The notes: a model not told the origin generated them from the sequence alone. DNA of 64,000 nt from Streptomyces sp. NBC_00448 (GCF_036014115.1 NZ_CP107913.1:434001-498000), one strand, 5' to 3'. Positions 17,255 to 26,732 are shown, counted from the stretch's first letter. Translations and numbers: made by a program.

Positions 17255-18835
17255 ATGGGAAGTAGGGGGACCACTTCACCGGCGGGCGGTGGGTCCGGCG
17301 ATGCGGCGGGCGATGCGCCGGCCGATCCGCCGGGCGCGCGTCCCGAGGGCATGGCCGCGTGGGAGGTGCTGCTGCCGTCGCTGGACGTCGCCCCGCGCGG
17401 GCGCGGCCGGGCGCTGCAGTCGGCGCTGCGGGAGGAGGTGCGCTCCGGGCGCCTGGCGGCCGGGGTGCGGATGCCGTCGAGCCGGGCACTGGCCGCCGAT
17501 CTGGGCGTGTCGCGGGGCGTGGTGACCGACGCCTACGAGCAGTTGACCGCCGAGGGCTATCTGACCGGCCGGCAGGGGGCGGGCACCTGGGTGGCGCGGA
17601 CCTCCGCCGGCCCCGCGGTGCCCGTGGCGAGCGGCTTCGCCGAGGACGACCGGGGCGGCCCCGCGGACCTGCGGCCGGGCCTGCCGGACCTCTCGCTCTT
17701 CCCGCGGGCGGCGTGGTCGGCCGCGCACCGCAGGATCGTGGCCCGGCTGCCGCACTCCGCGTTCGGCTACCCCGATCCGCGCGGCCTGCCGGAGCTGCGC
17801 CAGGCGCTGGCCGAACTGCTCGTACGGCGCCGGTGCGTGGCCGCGGAGCCGGACCAGGTGATGGTGGTCTCCGGGGTGGCGCAAGCGCACACCCTGCTCG
17901 GTATGGTACTGCGGGCCCGTGGCCACCGGGCGGTCGCGGTGGAGGACCCGGGCAGCCCGGAACTGCGCGAACTGCTGGCCGCGGTCGGCCTGTCGGCGGT
18001 GCCGGTACCGGTCGATCCCGACGGGCTGCGGGTCGACGCGCTGGCCGCCACGGGTGTGCGCGCCGCGATCGTGACGCCCTGCCACCAGTTCCCCTCCGGG
18101 GTGGCGTACTCCGCGCCCCGGCGCGCCGAACTGGCCGGCTGGGCGCGGTCGGTGGACGGCCTGGTGGTCGAGGACGACTACGACGGGGACTTCCGCTACG
18201 ACCGGGCGCCGGTCGGCGCGCTCCAGGGACTCGCGCCCGGCCGTGTCGCGTACACCGGGTCGGTGAGCAAGTCCCTCGCGCCGGGGCTGCGGTTGGGCTG
18301 GCTGGTGGCACCGCCGGACGTGGTCGCGGAGGCGGCGGCGCGCAAGCGGACCATGGACCTGGGCAACCCCGTCACCGAGCAGGCCGTCCTCGCGCACTTC
18401 CTCACCACCGGGCAGTACGACCGGCAGTTGCGCCGTTGCCAGCGGCTCTACCGGCCGCGGCGGGACGCCCTCGTCACCGCCCTGGCCGAGCACCTGCCGG
18501 GCGCCCGGGTCGGCGGCATCGCCGCCGGGCTGCACGCGATCGTCACGCTGCCGGCCGTTTACGGGCCGCAGGAGCGCTTCCTCGCGCGGGCCGCGGCGGC
18601 CGGTATCCGGCTGCGCCCGCTGTCGGACTACCGCGCGGCGCCCGCCCGGGACGCGGCCACGGCGGACGCGCCGACCGCGCCGGCCCCGGACGAGGTCGCC
18701 CTCGTGGTCGGCTACGCGCACCTGTCACCGGAGGCGATCAGCCGGGCGGTGCGGGCGCTGGGCACCTGCGACGGCGGCCGGGGCGCCGGCGCCCGGCGCG
18801 GGAACCCGAAGGCGGCGAAGCGGTTCATACGATGA
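17255..18835 (+). CDS. MocR-family regulator (GntR winged-helix fused to aminotransferase)
   Basis: 526 residues. Winged-helix GntR domain (about 45-110: MPSSRALAADLGVSRGVVTDAYEQL) and a fold-type I PLP aminotransferase domain (about 130-490). The PLP site is intact: VVEDDYDGDFRYD, and the Schiff-base Lys in GSVSKSLAPGLRLGW. The start is uncertain: ATG 17255 has AAGG 9 nt upstream, while an in-frame ATG at 17351 (MAAWEVLLPSLDVAP) is closer to the family N-terminus but lacks good spacing. Divergent from the EamA exporter, its probable target; PLP or an amino-PLP adduct would be the signal. Confidence 0.92.
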   Translation: MGSRGTTSPAGGGSGDAAGDAPADPPGARPEGMAAWEVLLPSLDVAPRGRGRALQSALREEVRSGRLAAGVRMPSSRALAADLGVSRGVVTDAYEQLTAEGYLTGRQGAGTWVARTSAGPAVPVASGFAEDDRGGPADLRPGLPDLSLFPRAAWSAAHRRIVARLPHSAFGYPDPRGLPELRQALAELLVRRRCVAAEPDQVMVVSGVAQAHTLLGMVLRARGHRAVAVEDPGSPELRELLAAVGLSAVPVPVDPDGLRVDALAATGVRAAIVTPCHQFPSGVAYSAPRRAELAGWARSVDGLVVEDDYDGDFRYDRAPVGALQGLAPGRVAYTGSVSKSLAPGLRLGWLVAPPDVVAEAAARKRTMDLGNPVTEQAVLAHFLTTGQYDRQLRRCQRLYRPRRDALVTALAEHLPGARVGGIAAGLHAIVTLPAVYGPQERFLARAAAAGIRLRPLSDYRAAPARDAATADAPTAPAPDEVALVVGYAHLSPEAISRAVRALGTCDGGRGAGARRGNPKAAKRFIR

Positions 18836-18916
18836 GTTAACCGAAAAGAGCACCCCTTTACCGTCCGGTCACGGTGTGTTCGTGATCGCGCAACACGCGT
18901 TCGGCATGGTTGCCGT

Positions 18917-20380
18917 ATGCCGCATCCGACCTCCTCTGCCTCCGCACGGCGCCGTCACAGGGGCCGTGAACTCGCTTTCGTGGCCGCGTTGTCGGCCTTG
19001 ACGGCCGCCGCGGGCCCCGTGGCCGACATGGTGGGCGCCGGCCCGGAGGGGAGAGCGCTGGCGATCGCCTCGGCGGGCGGGCTGCTGGTCGCCGCCGGCC
19101 TGGGCACGTGGTGGCGCGGCCGCGGCTTCGTACGGCTTGCGCCCGGCGCGCCCGCCCCGGCCGGCGCCTCCCCCGCCCCCGCCACGGACACAGCCGCGGA
19201 CCCTGCCTCGGACTCCGCCCCTGCCGCGACCGCGCTGTGGCGGATGCGCACGACCGTGCGCGACGCCCCCGGCACGCTCGGCGCGGTGTGCACGGCCCTG
19301 GCCCGCCACCGGGTGGACATCGTCACCCTCCAGACGCACCCGCTGGCCGACGGCACCGTGGACGAGTTCCTGCTGCGGGCGCCGGCCGCGCTCCCGGCGG
19401 CCGCCCTCGCCGCATCCGTCGCGGACGCCGGAGGCACCGACACCTGGATGGAGCGGGCCGACGCCCACGACCTGGTGGACACGCCGACCCGGATGCTCAC
19501 CCTGGCCACCCGCACCGCGCTGGACGCCGCCGAACTGCCGCTGGCGCTGCGCCAGCTCTTCGGCCGCTGCACGATCAGCTCGACGCCCGCCGGGCAGCTC
19601 GACGAGCGCATCGACACGCGGATCGACGGGCAGGAAGTGCGCGAGGAGCCGGCGGAGCAGGACGGACGGACCGCGGCCGCCCGCTCCGGCGAGGACGCGC
19701 CGACGGTGATGCGGCTGCGCGACCCGTCCGGTGGCGTGATCACCGTGCGCCGCGAGCACCTGCCGTTCACGCCCACCGAATTCGCCCGGGCACGCGCCCT
19801 GGTGGAGCTGGACGCCCGGCTCGGCGTGCGCGTGCCGCACCGCCGCGACGTCCTCACCCTCCCCGCAGGCCAGGAGATCAGCCTGCGCCGGGCCCACCCC
19901 GAGGACCTGGACGCGGCGCTCGCGATGCACGAACGCTGCTCGCCCGGCACCCTCGCCCAGCGCTACCACGGCCCCGTCGGCGACGCGGACCGCTACCTCA
20001 CCCACCTGCTCAGCCCGCGCTTCGGCCAGTCGCTCGCGGTCGAGACCGCCGCCGGCCGGCTGGTCGCCCTCGGCCATCTGCTGTGGGACGGCGAGGAGAG
20101 CGAGGTCGCGCTGCTCGTCGAGGACGCGTGGCAGCGCCGCGGCATCGGCGCCGCGCTGCTGCGCAGGCTCGTCGAACTCGCCGCGCAGGCGGGCCGTGAG
20201 AGTGTCTACGCGGTCACCCGCTCCACCAACACCGGGATGACCGCGGCGATGCGGGAACTGGACCTGCCGCAGGACTACCAGGTCGAGGACGGCACCCTCG
20301 TGATCACCGCCACGCTGCCCGCCTCGGCCGACGGCACGCCCGCGCCGCTGCCCTGGACGGCGATCGACCGCCCGGTGTGA
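18917..20380 (+). CDS. ACT-domain plus GNAT acetyltransferase, possibly membrane-attached
   Basis: 487 residues. Residues 15-75 contain two short hydrophobic stretches, then an acidic Ala/Pro/Asp linker. An ACT-like domain follows (about 108-175: MRTTVRDAPGTLGAVCTALA, HRVDIVTLQTHPLADGTVDEFLL). A C-terminal GNAT domain (about 320-470) has the acetyl-CoA loop EDAWQRRGIGAALLRRLVELA. ACT plus GNAT proteins of actinomycetes act as amino-acid-regulated lysine acetyltransferases, so it may acetylate metabolic enzymes. The start is uncertain; ATG 18917 lacks a clear ribosome site and internal starts near the ACT domain are possible. Confidence 0.82.
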   Translation: MPHPTSSASARRRHRGRELAFVAALSALTAAAGPVADMVGAGPEGRALAIASAGGLLVAAGLGTWWRGRGFVRLAPGAPAPAGASPAPATDTAADPASDSAPAATALWRMRTTVRDAPGTLGAVCTALARHRVDIVTLQTHPLADGTVDEFLLRAPAALPAAALAASVADAGGTDTWMERADAHDLVDTPTRMLTLATRTALDAAELPLALRQLFGRCTISSTPAGQLDERIDTRIDGQEVREEPAEQDGRTAAARSGEDAPTVMRLRDPSGGVITVRREHLPFTPTEFARARALVELDARLGVRVPHRRDVLTLPAGQEISLRRAHPEDLDAALAMHERCSPGTLAQRYHGPVGDADRYLTHLLSPRFGQSLAVETAAGRLVALGHLLWDGEESEVALLVEDAWQRRGIGAALLRRLVELAAQAGRESVYAVTRSTNTGMTAAMRELDLPQDYQVEDGTLVITATLPASADGTPAPLPWTAIDRPV

Positions 20381-20597
20381 CGCGTACCGCGGCAGCGGAC
20401 ACCCGCGTACGAGGCGGCCGGTGGCCGCGGCGACGCCGTGCGCACACCCGCCAGGAGCCGCCGGGCGGCGGGGAGTCGGTGAATCCGCCCGCCGCCGGGC
20501 GGATCACCTGCCGTCATGAGCAGGCGAAGCGACAGCGCCCGGTACCGCGCGACCAACCCAGGTGACGCCGCGCCACCCGGCATACGAAGATGGCCGC

Positions 20598-22286
20598 ATG
20601 TCGACTCTCACCAGCAGCCCACTGCCCCGCCAGGTCGCCGACGCCTACGTCGACGACCTGGTCGCCCTCGACCCGTCCCTCGGTACGTACATCGGCGCGC
20701 CGGGCAGCGCCCGCCGGCTGCCCGACCACTCGCCCGCCGGCTCGCAGGCGCTGGCCGACCTGGCGCGGGAGACGCTGGCCCGGCTGGCCGAGGCCGAGGC
20801 GCGGCCCGGCGGCGACAGCCCGCAGGAGCGGCGCTGCGCGCGCCTGCTCCGGGACCGGCTCTCCGCCGACATCGAGATCCACGAGGCCGGTGAGCACCTG
20901 CGCGCGGTCAGCAACATCAACTCCCCGCTGCACGCCATCCGCGAGACCTTCACCTTGATGCCGACGGCGACGGCGGAGGACCACGCCGACCTCGCCGCGC
21001 GGCTGCGCGCGGTGCCCGCCTCGGTGGCCGGTTACCGCGCGTCGCTGGAGGAAGGGCTGGCCCGCGACCTGCACGGCGGTCCCAAGCAGGTGGAGACCGT
21101 CATCGAGCAGCTCGGCACCTGGGTCGGCGACGGCGCGGCGGGAAGCTGGTTCGCCCAGCTCACCGCCGACGGCCCGGCCGAGCTGCGGGCCGAGTTGGAC
21201 GCCGCGGCGGGCGAGGCCACGGCTGCCTTCACGCAGATCCGCGACTGGCTGCGCGACACGTACGCGCCGGCCGTCCAGGACGCCTCCGACACCGTGGGCC
21301 GCGAGCGCTACGCCCGCTGGTCCCGCTACTGGAACGGCGCCGACCTGGACCTGGAAGAGGCGTACGCGTACGGCTGGTCGGAGTTCCACCGGCTGATCGC
21401 CGAGATGCGCGCGGAAGCGGGCAAGATCCTGCCGGACACCGACCCGTGGCAGGTGATGCGCCACCTCGACACGCACGGCACCGTCATCGAGGGCGTGGAG
21501 GAGGTGCGCGAGTGGCTGCAAGGCCTGATGGACGAGGCGATCCGCGCGCTGGACGGCACCCACTTCGAACTCGCCGAGCGGGTCAAGCGGGTGGAGGCGC
21601 ACATCGCCCCGCCCGGCGGCGCCTCGGCGCCCTACTACACCGCGCCCACCGAGGACTTCAGCCGCCCGGGCCGCACCTGGCTGCCGACGATGGGCCACAC
21701 CCGCTTCCCGATCTACGACCTGGTCTCCACCTGGTACCACGAGGGCGTGCCGGGCCACCACCTCCAGCTGGCCCAGTGGGCGCACATCGCCGACAGCCTC
21801 TCCCGCTACCAGGCCACCATCGGCATCGTCAGCGCGAACGCCGAGGGCTGGGCGCTGTACGCGGAGCGGCTGATGGACGAACTCGGCTTCCTCACCGACC
21901 CGGAGCGGCGGCTGGGCTACCTCGACAAGCAGATGATGCGGGCGGTGCGGGTGATCATCGACATCGGCATGCACCTGGAGCTGGCCATCCCCGACGACTC
22001 GCCCTTCCACCCCGGCGAGCGCTGGACGCCGGAGCTCGGCCACGCCTTCTTCGCCGCCCACAACGGCAGCCCCGCGGAGATGATCGACAGCGAGGTGATC
22101 CGCTACCTCGGCATGCCCGCGCAGGCGATCGGCTACAAGATGGGCGAGCGCACCTGGCTGGCCGGACGGGCCGCCGCCCGGGCCGCCCACGGCGACGCGT
22201 TCGACCTCAAGGCATGGCACATGGCCGCGCTTTCGCTGGGTTCGCTGGGCCTGGACGACCTCCTCGCGGAGCTGTCCGTGCTCTGA
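20598..22286 (+). CDS. DUF885-family probable metallopeptidase
   Basis: About 562 residues, almost entirely the DUF885 domain. The zinc-binding motif is clear in STWYHEGVPGHHLQLAQ (about 378-394; HExxxxH-like, HEGVPGHH), followed by the Glu-containing ANAEGWALYAERLMDELGF. Family structures are M32/M3-like helical metallopeptidases. No signal peptide is present, so it is cytoplasmic. I chose ATG 20598 (MSTLTSSPL); GTG 20562 would add 12 residues. Physiological substrate unknown. Confidence 0.88.
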   Translation: MSTLTSSPLPRQVADAYVDDLVALDPSLGTYIGAPGSARRLPDHSPAGSQALADLARETLARLAEAEARPGGDSPQERRCARLLRDRLSADIEIHEAGEHLRAVSNINSPLHAIRETFTLMPTATAEDHADLAARLRAVPASVAGYRASLEEGLARDLHGGPKQVETVIEQLGTWVGDGAAGSWFAQLTADGPAELRAELDAAAGEATAAFTQIRDWLRDTYAPAVQDASDTVGRERYARWSRYWNGADLDLEEAYAYGWSEFHRLIAEMRAEAGKILPDTDPWQVMRHLDTHGTVIEGVEEVREWLQGLMDEAIRALDGTHFELAERVKRVEAHIAPPGGASAPYYTAPTEDFSRPGRTWLPTMGHTRFPIYDLVSTWYHEGVPGHHLQLAQWAHIADSLSRYQATIGIVSANAEGWALYAERLMDELGFLTDPERRLGYLDKQMMRAVRVIIDIGMHLELAIPDDSPFHPGERWTPELGHAFFAAHNGSPAEMIDSEVIRYLGMPAQAIGYKMGERTWLAGRAAARAAHGDAFDLKAWHMAALSLGSLGLDDLLAELSVL

Positions 22287-22522
22287 ACCCGTACGGCGCG
22301 GGCGGGTGCGGGCGGGTGCGGCGGTCCATGATCGGCGGGGCCGCCGCACCCGCCCCGCCGGGGTGCCGGCACCGTTGCGCGAGAGGCCCTGCCGGGGCGG
22401 GTGACCAGGGCGTAGGGTGCCTGGGAGGGGGTCATCACGTTCTTCGCGCACACCTTCCGCGGTCCGTGTGCGCGGGTGCCGGCTCCCGCTTCCTTCCGTT
22501 GGCGACAAGGCGGTTCGGCCCG

Positions 22523-23047
22523 ATGACTCTGCACGCTTCCCACGACGCCGGCAGCCTGGTGCTCACCCAGGGCCGGCTCATCCTGCGCGAGCAGCTTCCC
22601 GGGGAGGCCGCACTGCTGGCCGACGGCAAGCCCGGCACGCTCACCTGGATCGACGGGGTGCCGGGCGAGGGCACGATGAGCGCGGCCTCGATGACGGTCG
22701 CCGCGGCGAGCGCGGGGGTCTACCGGCCCGGCTGGGGGCTGTTCGCGATCCAGCGCGCCGACGACCTGATCGCGGTCGGCGGTGTCGGCTTCCACGGCCC
22801 GCCGGACCGCGGCTCGGTCGAGATCGGCTACGACCTGTCGGAGTCCGGCCGGGGCCAGGGATGGGCCACGGACGCGGCCCGCGCCCTGTGCCAGTGGGCG
22901 CTCGGGCAGCCGGACGTGGTGCTCGTGCTGGCCACCACCGAGCCCGGCAACCGGGCCTCGCAGGCGGTCCTGGAACGCATCGGGTTCGTCCGGGTCGCGA
23001 ACCGCGGGGACCTGTGGGCGTACGAACTCCGGTTGATGCCGGTGTGA
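22523..23047 (+). CDS. GNAT-family N-acetyltransferase (RimJ/RimL-like)
   Basis: 174 residues covering one GNAT fold. Motif A, GRGQGWATDAARALCQWALGQ, binds acetyl-CoA. The C-terminal NRASQAVLERIGFVRVANRGDLWAYEL matches the RimJ-type acetyltransferase_3 family. ATG 22523 has only a distant AAGG (11 nt). The substrate could be a protein N-terminus or a small amine; nothing nearby decides this. Confidence 0.88.
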   Translation: MTLHASHDAGSLVLTQGRLILREQLPGEAALLADGKPGTLTWIDGVPGEGTMSAASMTVAAASAGVYRPGWGLFAIQRADDLIAVGGVGFHGPPDRGSVEIGYDLSESGRGQGWATDAARALCQWALGQPDVVLVLATTEPGNRASQAVLERIGFVRVANRGDLWAYELRLMPV

Positions 23048-23085
23048 CGGCGCTGAAGTGACGGCGCCGGTGCGGCCGGACGGGC

Positions 23086-23604
23086 TCAGCAGCCGCAGGC
23101 GCCGGCGGCCAAGGGCGCGGTGAGCGGATCGGCGTCGCGCCGGGCAGGGCCGGCGGCGGTCTCGTAGCCAAGGCCCTCGCGGGTCCAGTACTCCATGCCG
23201 CCGAGCATCTCCTTGACCTGGTAGCCGAGTCGGGCCAGCGCGAGCGCGGCACGGGCGGCGCCGTTGCAGCCCGGGCCCCAGCAGTACACGACGACGGGCC
23301 GGGCCGGGTCGAGGAGGTCCGCGGCGAGCCGCGGGATCTGCGCGGTGGGCAGGTGCACGGCGCCGGGGACATGGCCCTGGTCCCATGCCGCGGTGCTGCG
23401 GGTGTCGACGAGGGTGAAGCCGGGGTCGCCGCCGTCGGTGAGCGCGGCGGCGACGTCGGAGACGTCCGTGTGGAAGGCGAGGCTCGCGGCGAAGTGGGCG
23501 GCGGCGTCGGCGGGCGCGGCCGGGGGCACACCCAGCACAGGACTTGCGGCGGGGGCGGGAGCGAGGACGGGGGCGGGGGCGGGGGTGTCCGTGGTTGCGG
23601 TCAT
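23086..23604 (-). CDS. Rhodanese-domain protein
   Basis: 172 residues. Residues 1-35 are Ala/Pro-rich. The rhodanese domain (about 45-155) carries VDTRSTAAWDQGHVPGAVHLP and the active loop VVYCWGPGCNGAARAALAL with the presumed catalytic Cys. The C-terminus ends GACGC, a possible extra thiol pair. It acts in sulfur transfer or thiol redox by family. The AATCTA at 23612-23617 (TAGATT on the coding strand) lies 7 nt before the ATG, so the mRNA is probably leaderless. Divergent from an Lrp-type regulator, which may control it. Confidence 0.88.
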   Translation of the reverse strand: MTATTDTPAPAPVLAPAPAASPVLGVPPAAPADAAAHFAASLAFHTDVSDVAAALTDGGDPGFTLVDTRSTAAWDQGHVPGAVHLPTAQIPRLAADLLDPARPVVVYCWGPGCNGAARAALALARLGYQVKEMLGGMEYWTREGLGYETAAGPARRDADPLTAPLAAGACGC

Positions 23605-23697
23605 ACCGGGAAATCTACGGTCCGCGGCCCGCCCGCTGAAGGCGGAATCCCCGGTGCTCTCGTTGATCGGCCGGGCTTTCCCTGGTAGTTCTGGGGC

Positions 23698-24144
23698 ATG
23701 ACCACGATTTCCCTGGACGCGACGGACTGGCGGCTGCTGGCGGCCCTGCAGCAGGACGGCCGGGCGAGTTACGCGGAGCTGGCCCGTATCGTCTCGATGT
23801 CGCCGAGCGCGGTCACCGAGCGGGTGCGGCGGCTGGAGGAGGCCGGGGTGATCTCCGGGTACGCCGCGGTCGTCGACCACGAGCGGGTCGGGCTGCCGGT
23901 GCTGGCGATGGTCCGACTGCGCTACCCGACCGGCAACTACAAGCCGTTCCACGACCTGCTCGACACCACCCCCGAGGTGCTGGAGGCGCACCACGTCACC
24001 GGCGACGACTGCTTCGTGATGAAGGTCGCGGCGCGGTCGATGCGTCACCTGGAGGAGGTGACCGGGCGGATCTCCGGGCTCGGCGCGATCACCACGAGCG
24101 TGGTGTACTCCTCACCGCTGGCCCGCCGTCCGCTGGTGCTGTGA
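23698..24144 (+). CDS. Lrp/AsnC-family regulator
   Basis: 148 residues. AsnC-type helix-turn-helix at the N-terminus (about 5-60: DWRLLAALQQDGRASYAELARIVSMSPSAVTERVRRLEEAG) and a RAM effector domain (about 70-145: HHVTGDDCFVMKVAARSMRHLEEVT). Divergent from the rhodanese gene across 93 bp, so that gene is its likely target. The effector, usually an amino acid, is unknown. Confidence 0.92.
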   Translation: MTTISLDATDWRLLAALQQDGRASYAELARIVSMSPSAVTERVRRLEEAGVISGYAAVVDHERVGLPVLAMVRLRYPTGNYKPFHDLLDTTPEVLEAHHVTGDDCFVMKVAARSMRHLEEVTGRISGLGAITTSVVYSSPLARRPLVL

Positions 24145-24189
24145 CGGCGCCGGGTCCGTGTGGGGCGGCGCGGCTCACTCGCGGTCGGC

Positions 24190-24903
24190 TCACCCGCGGT
24201 CGGGTCCGCCGGGTCCGGCCGGGCGGAGGGCGTAACCGGTGAGCAGGGCGGTCAGGATGTCGGTCAGCCTCGGTTCGACGTCGACGATGGAGTGGGACAG
24301 CTCGGGGTCGGTCTCGTAGAAGGCACGCAGCCGGGTGCCGGGGGCGGCCATCTGCCACAGGGCTCCGGCCATCGAGGTGGCGGTCGTCACCACGCCGCGC
24401 GCCTGGTCCGCGTCGAGCCCTGCGAGGGCGCGGAGCTTGGCGCCGACGTTCTCGACCTCCGCGACGGCGCGCGTCTTGAACGTCCGGACGGTGTCGGTGG
24501 AGACGTTGCGCTCCAGGTTGAGCGGGGTGTGCGCCAGCAGGTCGCAGAAGAGCGGGCGGGCCACCAGCGAACCGGCCAGCGCGCCGGCGATCGAGCGGGC
24601 CGTCTCGTCCCACTGCGGCGCGCCGGCGTCGGGACAGGGCGCGATGGCGTCGAGGAGGTCGCGCACCGCGGCCGACCAGTCGCGCCAGGCGGTGCCCGCC
24701 AGCCGCAGGAAGATGTCCTCGCGTGTCTCGAAGTAGCGGAGCATCGCGGACTTGTGCATGCCGACCTCGTCGGCGATGGCGGTCATGGTCACCTCCCTGA
24801 CGCTCTTGAGCAGGGCGAGGCGCGACGCGGCAGCGAGGATCTCGCTCTCGCGGGCGGCCTTGGCCTCGGGGCTGCGCGCGCGCAGGAAGTCGGCTCTGGT
24901 CAT
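24190..24903 (-). CDS. TetR-family regulator
   Basis: About 237 residues. N-terminal TetR helix-turn-helix (about 18-65: ILAAASRLALLKSVREVTMTAIADEVGMHKSAMLRYFETREDIFL) and a ligand-binding C-terminal domain. Starts at ATG 24903 with GAGGAGGG about 5 nt upstream; an in-frame upstream extension to 25014 has no ribosome site. Divergent from two overlapping SDR genes, and the 147-bp spacer carries three similar operator-like elements. It probably represses the SDR pair and itself. Confidence 0.93.
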   Translation of the reverse strand: MTRADFLRARSPEAKAARESEILAAASRLALLKSVREVTMTAIADEVGMHKSAMLRYFETREDIFLRLAGTAWRDWSAAVRDLLDAIAPCPDAGAPQWDETARSIAGALAGSLVARPLFCDLLAHTPLNLERNVSTDTVRTFKTRAVAEVENVGAKLRALAGLDADQARGVVTTATSMAGALWQMAAPGTRLRAFYETDPELSHSIVDVEPRLTDILTALLTGYALRPAGPGGPDRG

Positions 24904-24938
24904 GAATCCCTCCTCGTGGCCATGGCCCATCGTAACGA

Positions 24939-25046
24939 AACCAGGTTTCAGTAATATCACATTTCTGGGACCAGGCAGCCAGGACGACGACCTCAGGAGA
25001 ATTACCACAACCAAGTTGCACTAATAGCGCAACCGTGTTTCGGTAG
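24939..25046. promoter_or_regulatory. Three operator-like elements, AACCxxGTTxCxxTA
   Basis: Copies at 24939-24958, 25009-25028 and 25031-25046. The first two match at 16 of 20 positions. The first contains the perfect palindrome GAAACC-A-GGTTTC (24937-24949). The third overlaps the region just before the SDR start. They are probable TetR binding sites. Confidence 0.55.
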
Positions 25047-25050
25047 AGGT

Positions 25051-25938
25051 ATGGATACACACACCGACACCTGGTTCATCACTGGTTCCTCGCGCGGCTT
25101 CGGCCGTCAGCTCGCGCTCGCCGCGCTGGCCGCGGGCGACAATGTCGTCGCCACGGCTCGCAGGCCGGAGCAACTGGACGATCTCGTACGGCAGTACGGC
25201 GACCGTGTGCTGCCCGTCGCGCTCGACGTCACCGACCGGTCGGCCGCGGTGGCCGGCCTGCGGGCGGCGGTCGACCGGTTCGGCAGGGTCGACGTCGTCG
25301 TGAACAACGCCGGATACGCCAACACCTCGGCGGTCGAGACCACGCCCGAGGACGACTTCCGCCGTCAGTTCGACACCAACTTCTGGGGCGTCTACAACGT
25401 CTCCACCGCCGCGCTGCCGCTGCTGCGGGCGCAGGGAGGCGGCACGGTCGTGCAGTTCTCCTCGATCGGCGGCCGGGTCGGCAGCACTCCCGGTCTCGGG
25501 TCCTACCAGGCGGCCAAGTTCGCCGTGGACGGCTTCACCCGGGTGCTCGCGGCGGAGACCGCGCCGTTCGGCATCAGGTACCTCGTGGTGGAGCCCGGCG
25601 GCTTCGCGACCGACTGGGCCGGTGCCTCGATGCAGGTCCCGGACGTCCCACCGGAGTACGACGCGACCGTGGGCGAGATGGTGCGCCTGTTCAGCGGTTC
25701 TGTGGCCCAAGAGGGCGACCCCAAGCGCGCCGGTGAGCTCCTGGTCCGCGTCGTCAAGCACCCCACCCCGCCCTCCCACCTCGTCCTCGGCGCCACTGCC
25801 GTCCAGATGGCACAGGACTACTCCCGCGGGCAGCTGGAGGAGGTCGCCACGTGGGAAGCGGCCAGCCGGTCGGCCGACTTCGACCAGGACCCGGTCGAAC
25901 TGCCCGCCCCCGCACAGGAGACGGAGGACCGGTCATGA
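25051..25938 (+). CDS. SDR-family oxidoreductase (first of pair)
   Basis: 295 residues. Rossmann motif TGSSRGFGRQLALAAL, VNNAGYAN, catalytic Ser in FSSIGGRVGS, and YQAAKFAV with Tyr and Lys. It belongs to the extended-tail SDRs (EEVATWEAASRSADF near the end). First gene of a two-gene unit divergent from the TetR regulator; its TGA overlaps the next ATG by 4 bp (ATGA). It probably reduces or oxidises a small carbonyl compound sensed by the regulator. Confidence 0.92.
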   Translation: MDTHTDTWFITGSSRGFGRQLALAALAAGDNVVATARRPEQLDDLVRQYGDRVLPVALDVTDRSAAVAGLRAAVDRFGRVDVVVNNAGYANTSAVETTPEDDFRRQFDTNFWGVYNVSTAALPLLRAQGGGTVVQFSSIGGRVGSTPGLGSYQAAKFAVDGFTRVLAAETAPFGIRYLVVEPGGFATDWAGASMQVPDVPPEYDATVGEMVRLFSGSVAQEGDPKRAGELLVRVVKHPTPPSHLVLGATAVQMAQDYSRGQLEEVATWEAASRSADFDQDPVELPAPAQETEDRS

Positions 25939-26678
25939 CGCGGTTCCCGGACAAGGTCGCGCTCGTCACCTGCGCCGGAACCGGCATGGGCGCGGCGACG
26001 GCACGGCTGCTCGCCGCCCGCGGCGCGGCCGTCACCCTCGTCGGCCGGCGCGCCGACAAGCTCGAGGACGTCGCCCGGCAGATCAAGGAGGCCGGCGGAC
26101 AGGCGCTCCCCGTCACCGGCGACGTCAGCAACGCCGAGGACGTCGAGCGGGCGGTCGCCCGGACCGTGGACTCGTTCGGCGCGCCGCACTACGCCGTCAA
26201 CAACGCCGGGGTGACCGGCAACTTCATCCCCACCGCCGACATGCCCCTGGACGCCTGGCACAACGTCGTCGCGATCAACCTGGACGGCCTCTTCTACGGC
26301 CTCAAGTACCAGATTCCGGCGATCCTCGACGCCGGCGGCGGCGCGATCGTCAACGTCTCCAGCGTGTTCGCCGACCGCGGCGGCCCGACCGTCGAGTACT
26401 CCGCCGCCAAGCACGCCATCCGCGGTCTGACCCGCACCGCGGCCCAGGAGTACGCGGCCCGGGGAGTGCGCATCAACGAACTCCAGCCCGGCGTCATCGA
26501 CACCGAGATGACCCAGGCCGACCCGGACGGCACCCAGCAGGTGGCCGAGCGCGGCATCCCCATGCGGCGCATCGGGCGCGGCGAGGAGATCGCCACCGCC
26601 GTCGCCTTCCTGCTCTCCGACGACGCGTCCTACATCACCGGAGCCCACCTCGCGGTCGACGGGGGGTTCCTCGCGTAG
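25935..26678 (+). CDS. SDR-family oxidoreductase (second of pair)
   Basis: 247 residues. N-terminus begins MTRFPDKVALVTCAGTGMG; the glycine-rich loop is CAGTGMGAAT (the first Gly of the classical TGxxxGxG is Cys-Ala here). NNAG is in AVNNAGVTGN, the Ser in NVSSVFADRGG, and YSAAKHAI gives Tyr/Lys. It resembles glucose/levodione-dehydrogenase-like SDRs. Start overlaps the previous stop (ATGA), so the two are translationally coupled and co-regulated. Confidence 0.92.
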   Translation: MTRFPDKVALVTCAGTGMGAATARLLAARGAAVTLVGRRADKLEDVARQIKEAGGQALPVTGDVSNAEDVERAVARTVDSFGAPHYAVNNAGVTGNFIPTADMPLDAWHNVVAINLDGLFYGLKYQIPAILDAGGGAIVNVSSVFADRGGPTVEYSAAKHAIRGLTRTAAQEYAARGVRINELQPGVIDTEMTQADPDGTQQVAERGIPMRRIGRGEEIATAVAFLLSDDASYITGAHLAVDGGFLA

Positions 26679-26700
26679 CCGGCACCCGGCGCGCTCCCCA

Positions 26701-26732
26701 GGCGGCCCGCCCGCTCCGCGCGGCGGGCCGCC
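26701..26732. terminator. Hairpin with 11-bp stem between SDR pair and sbcC
   Basis: GGCGGCCCGCC pairs with GGCGGGCCGCC around a 10-nt loop in the 219-bp convergent gap. Confidence 0.6.
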
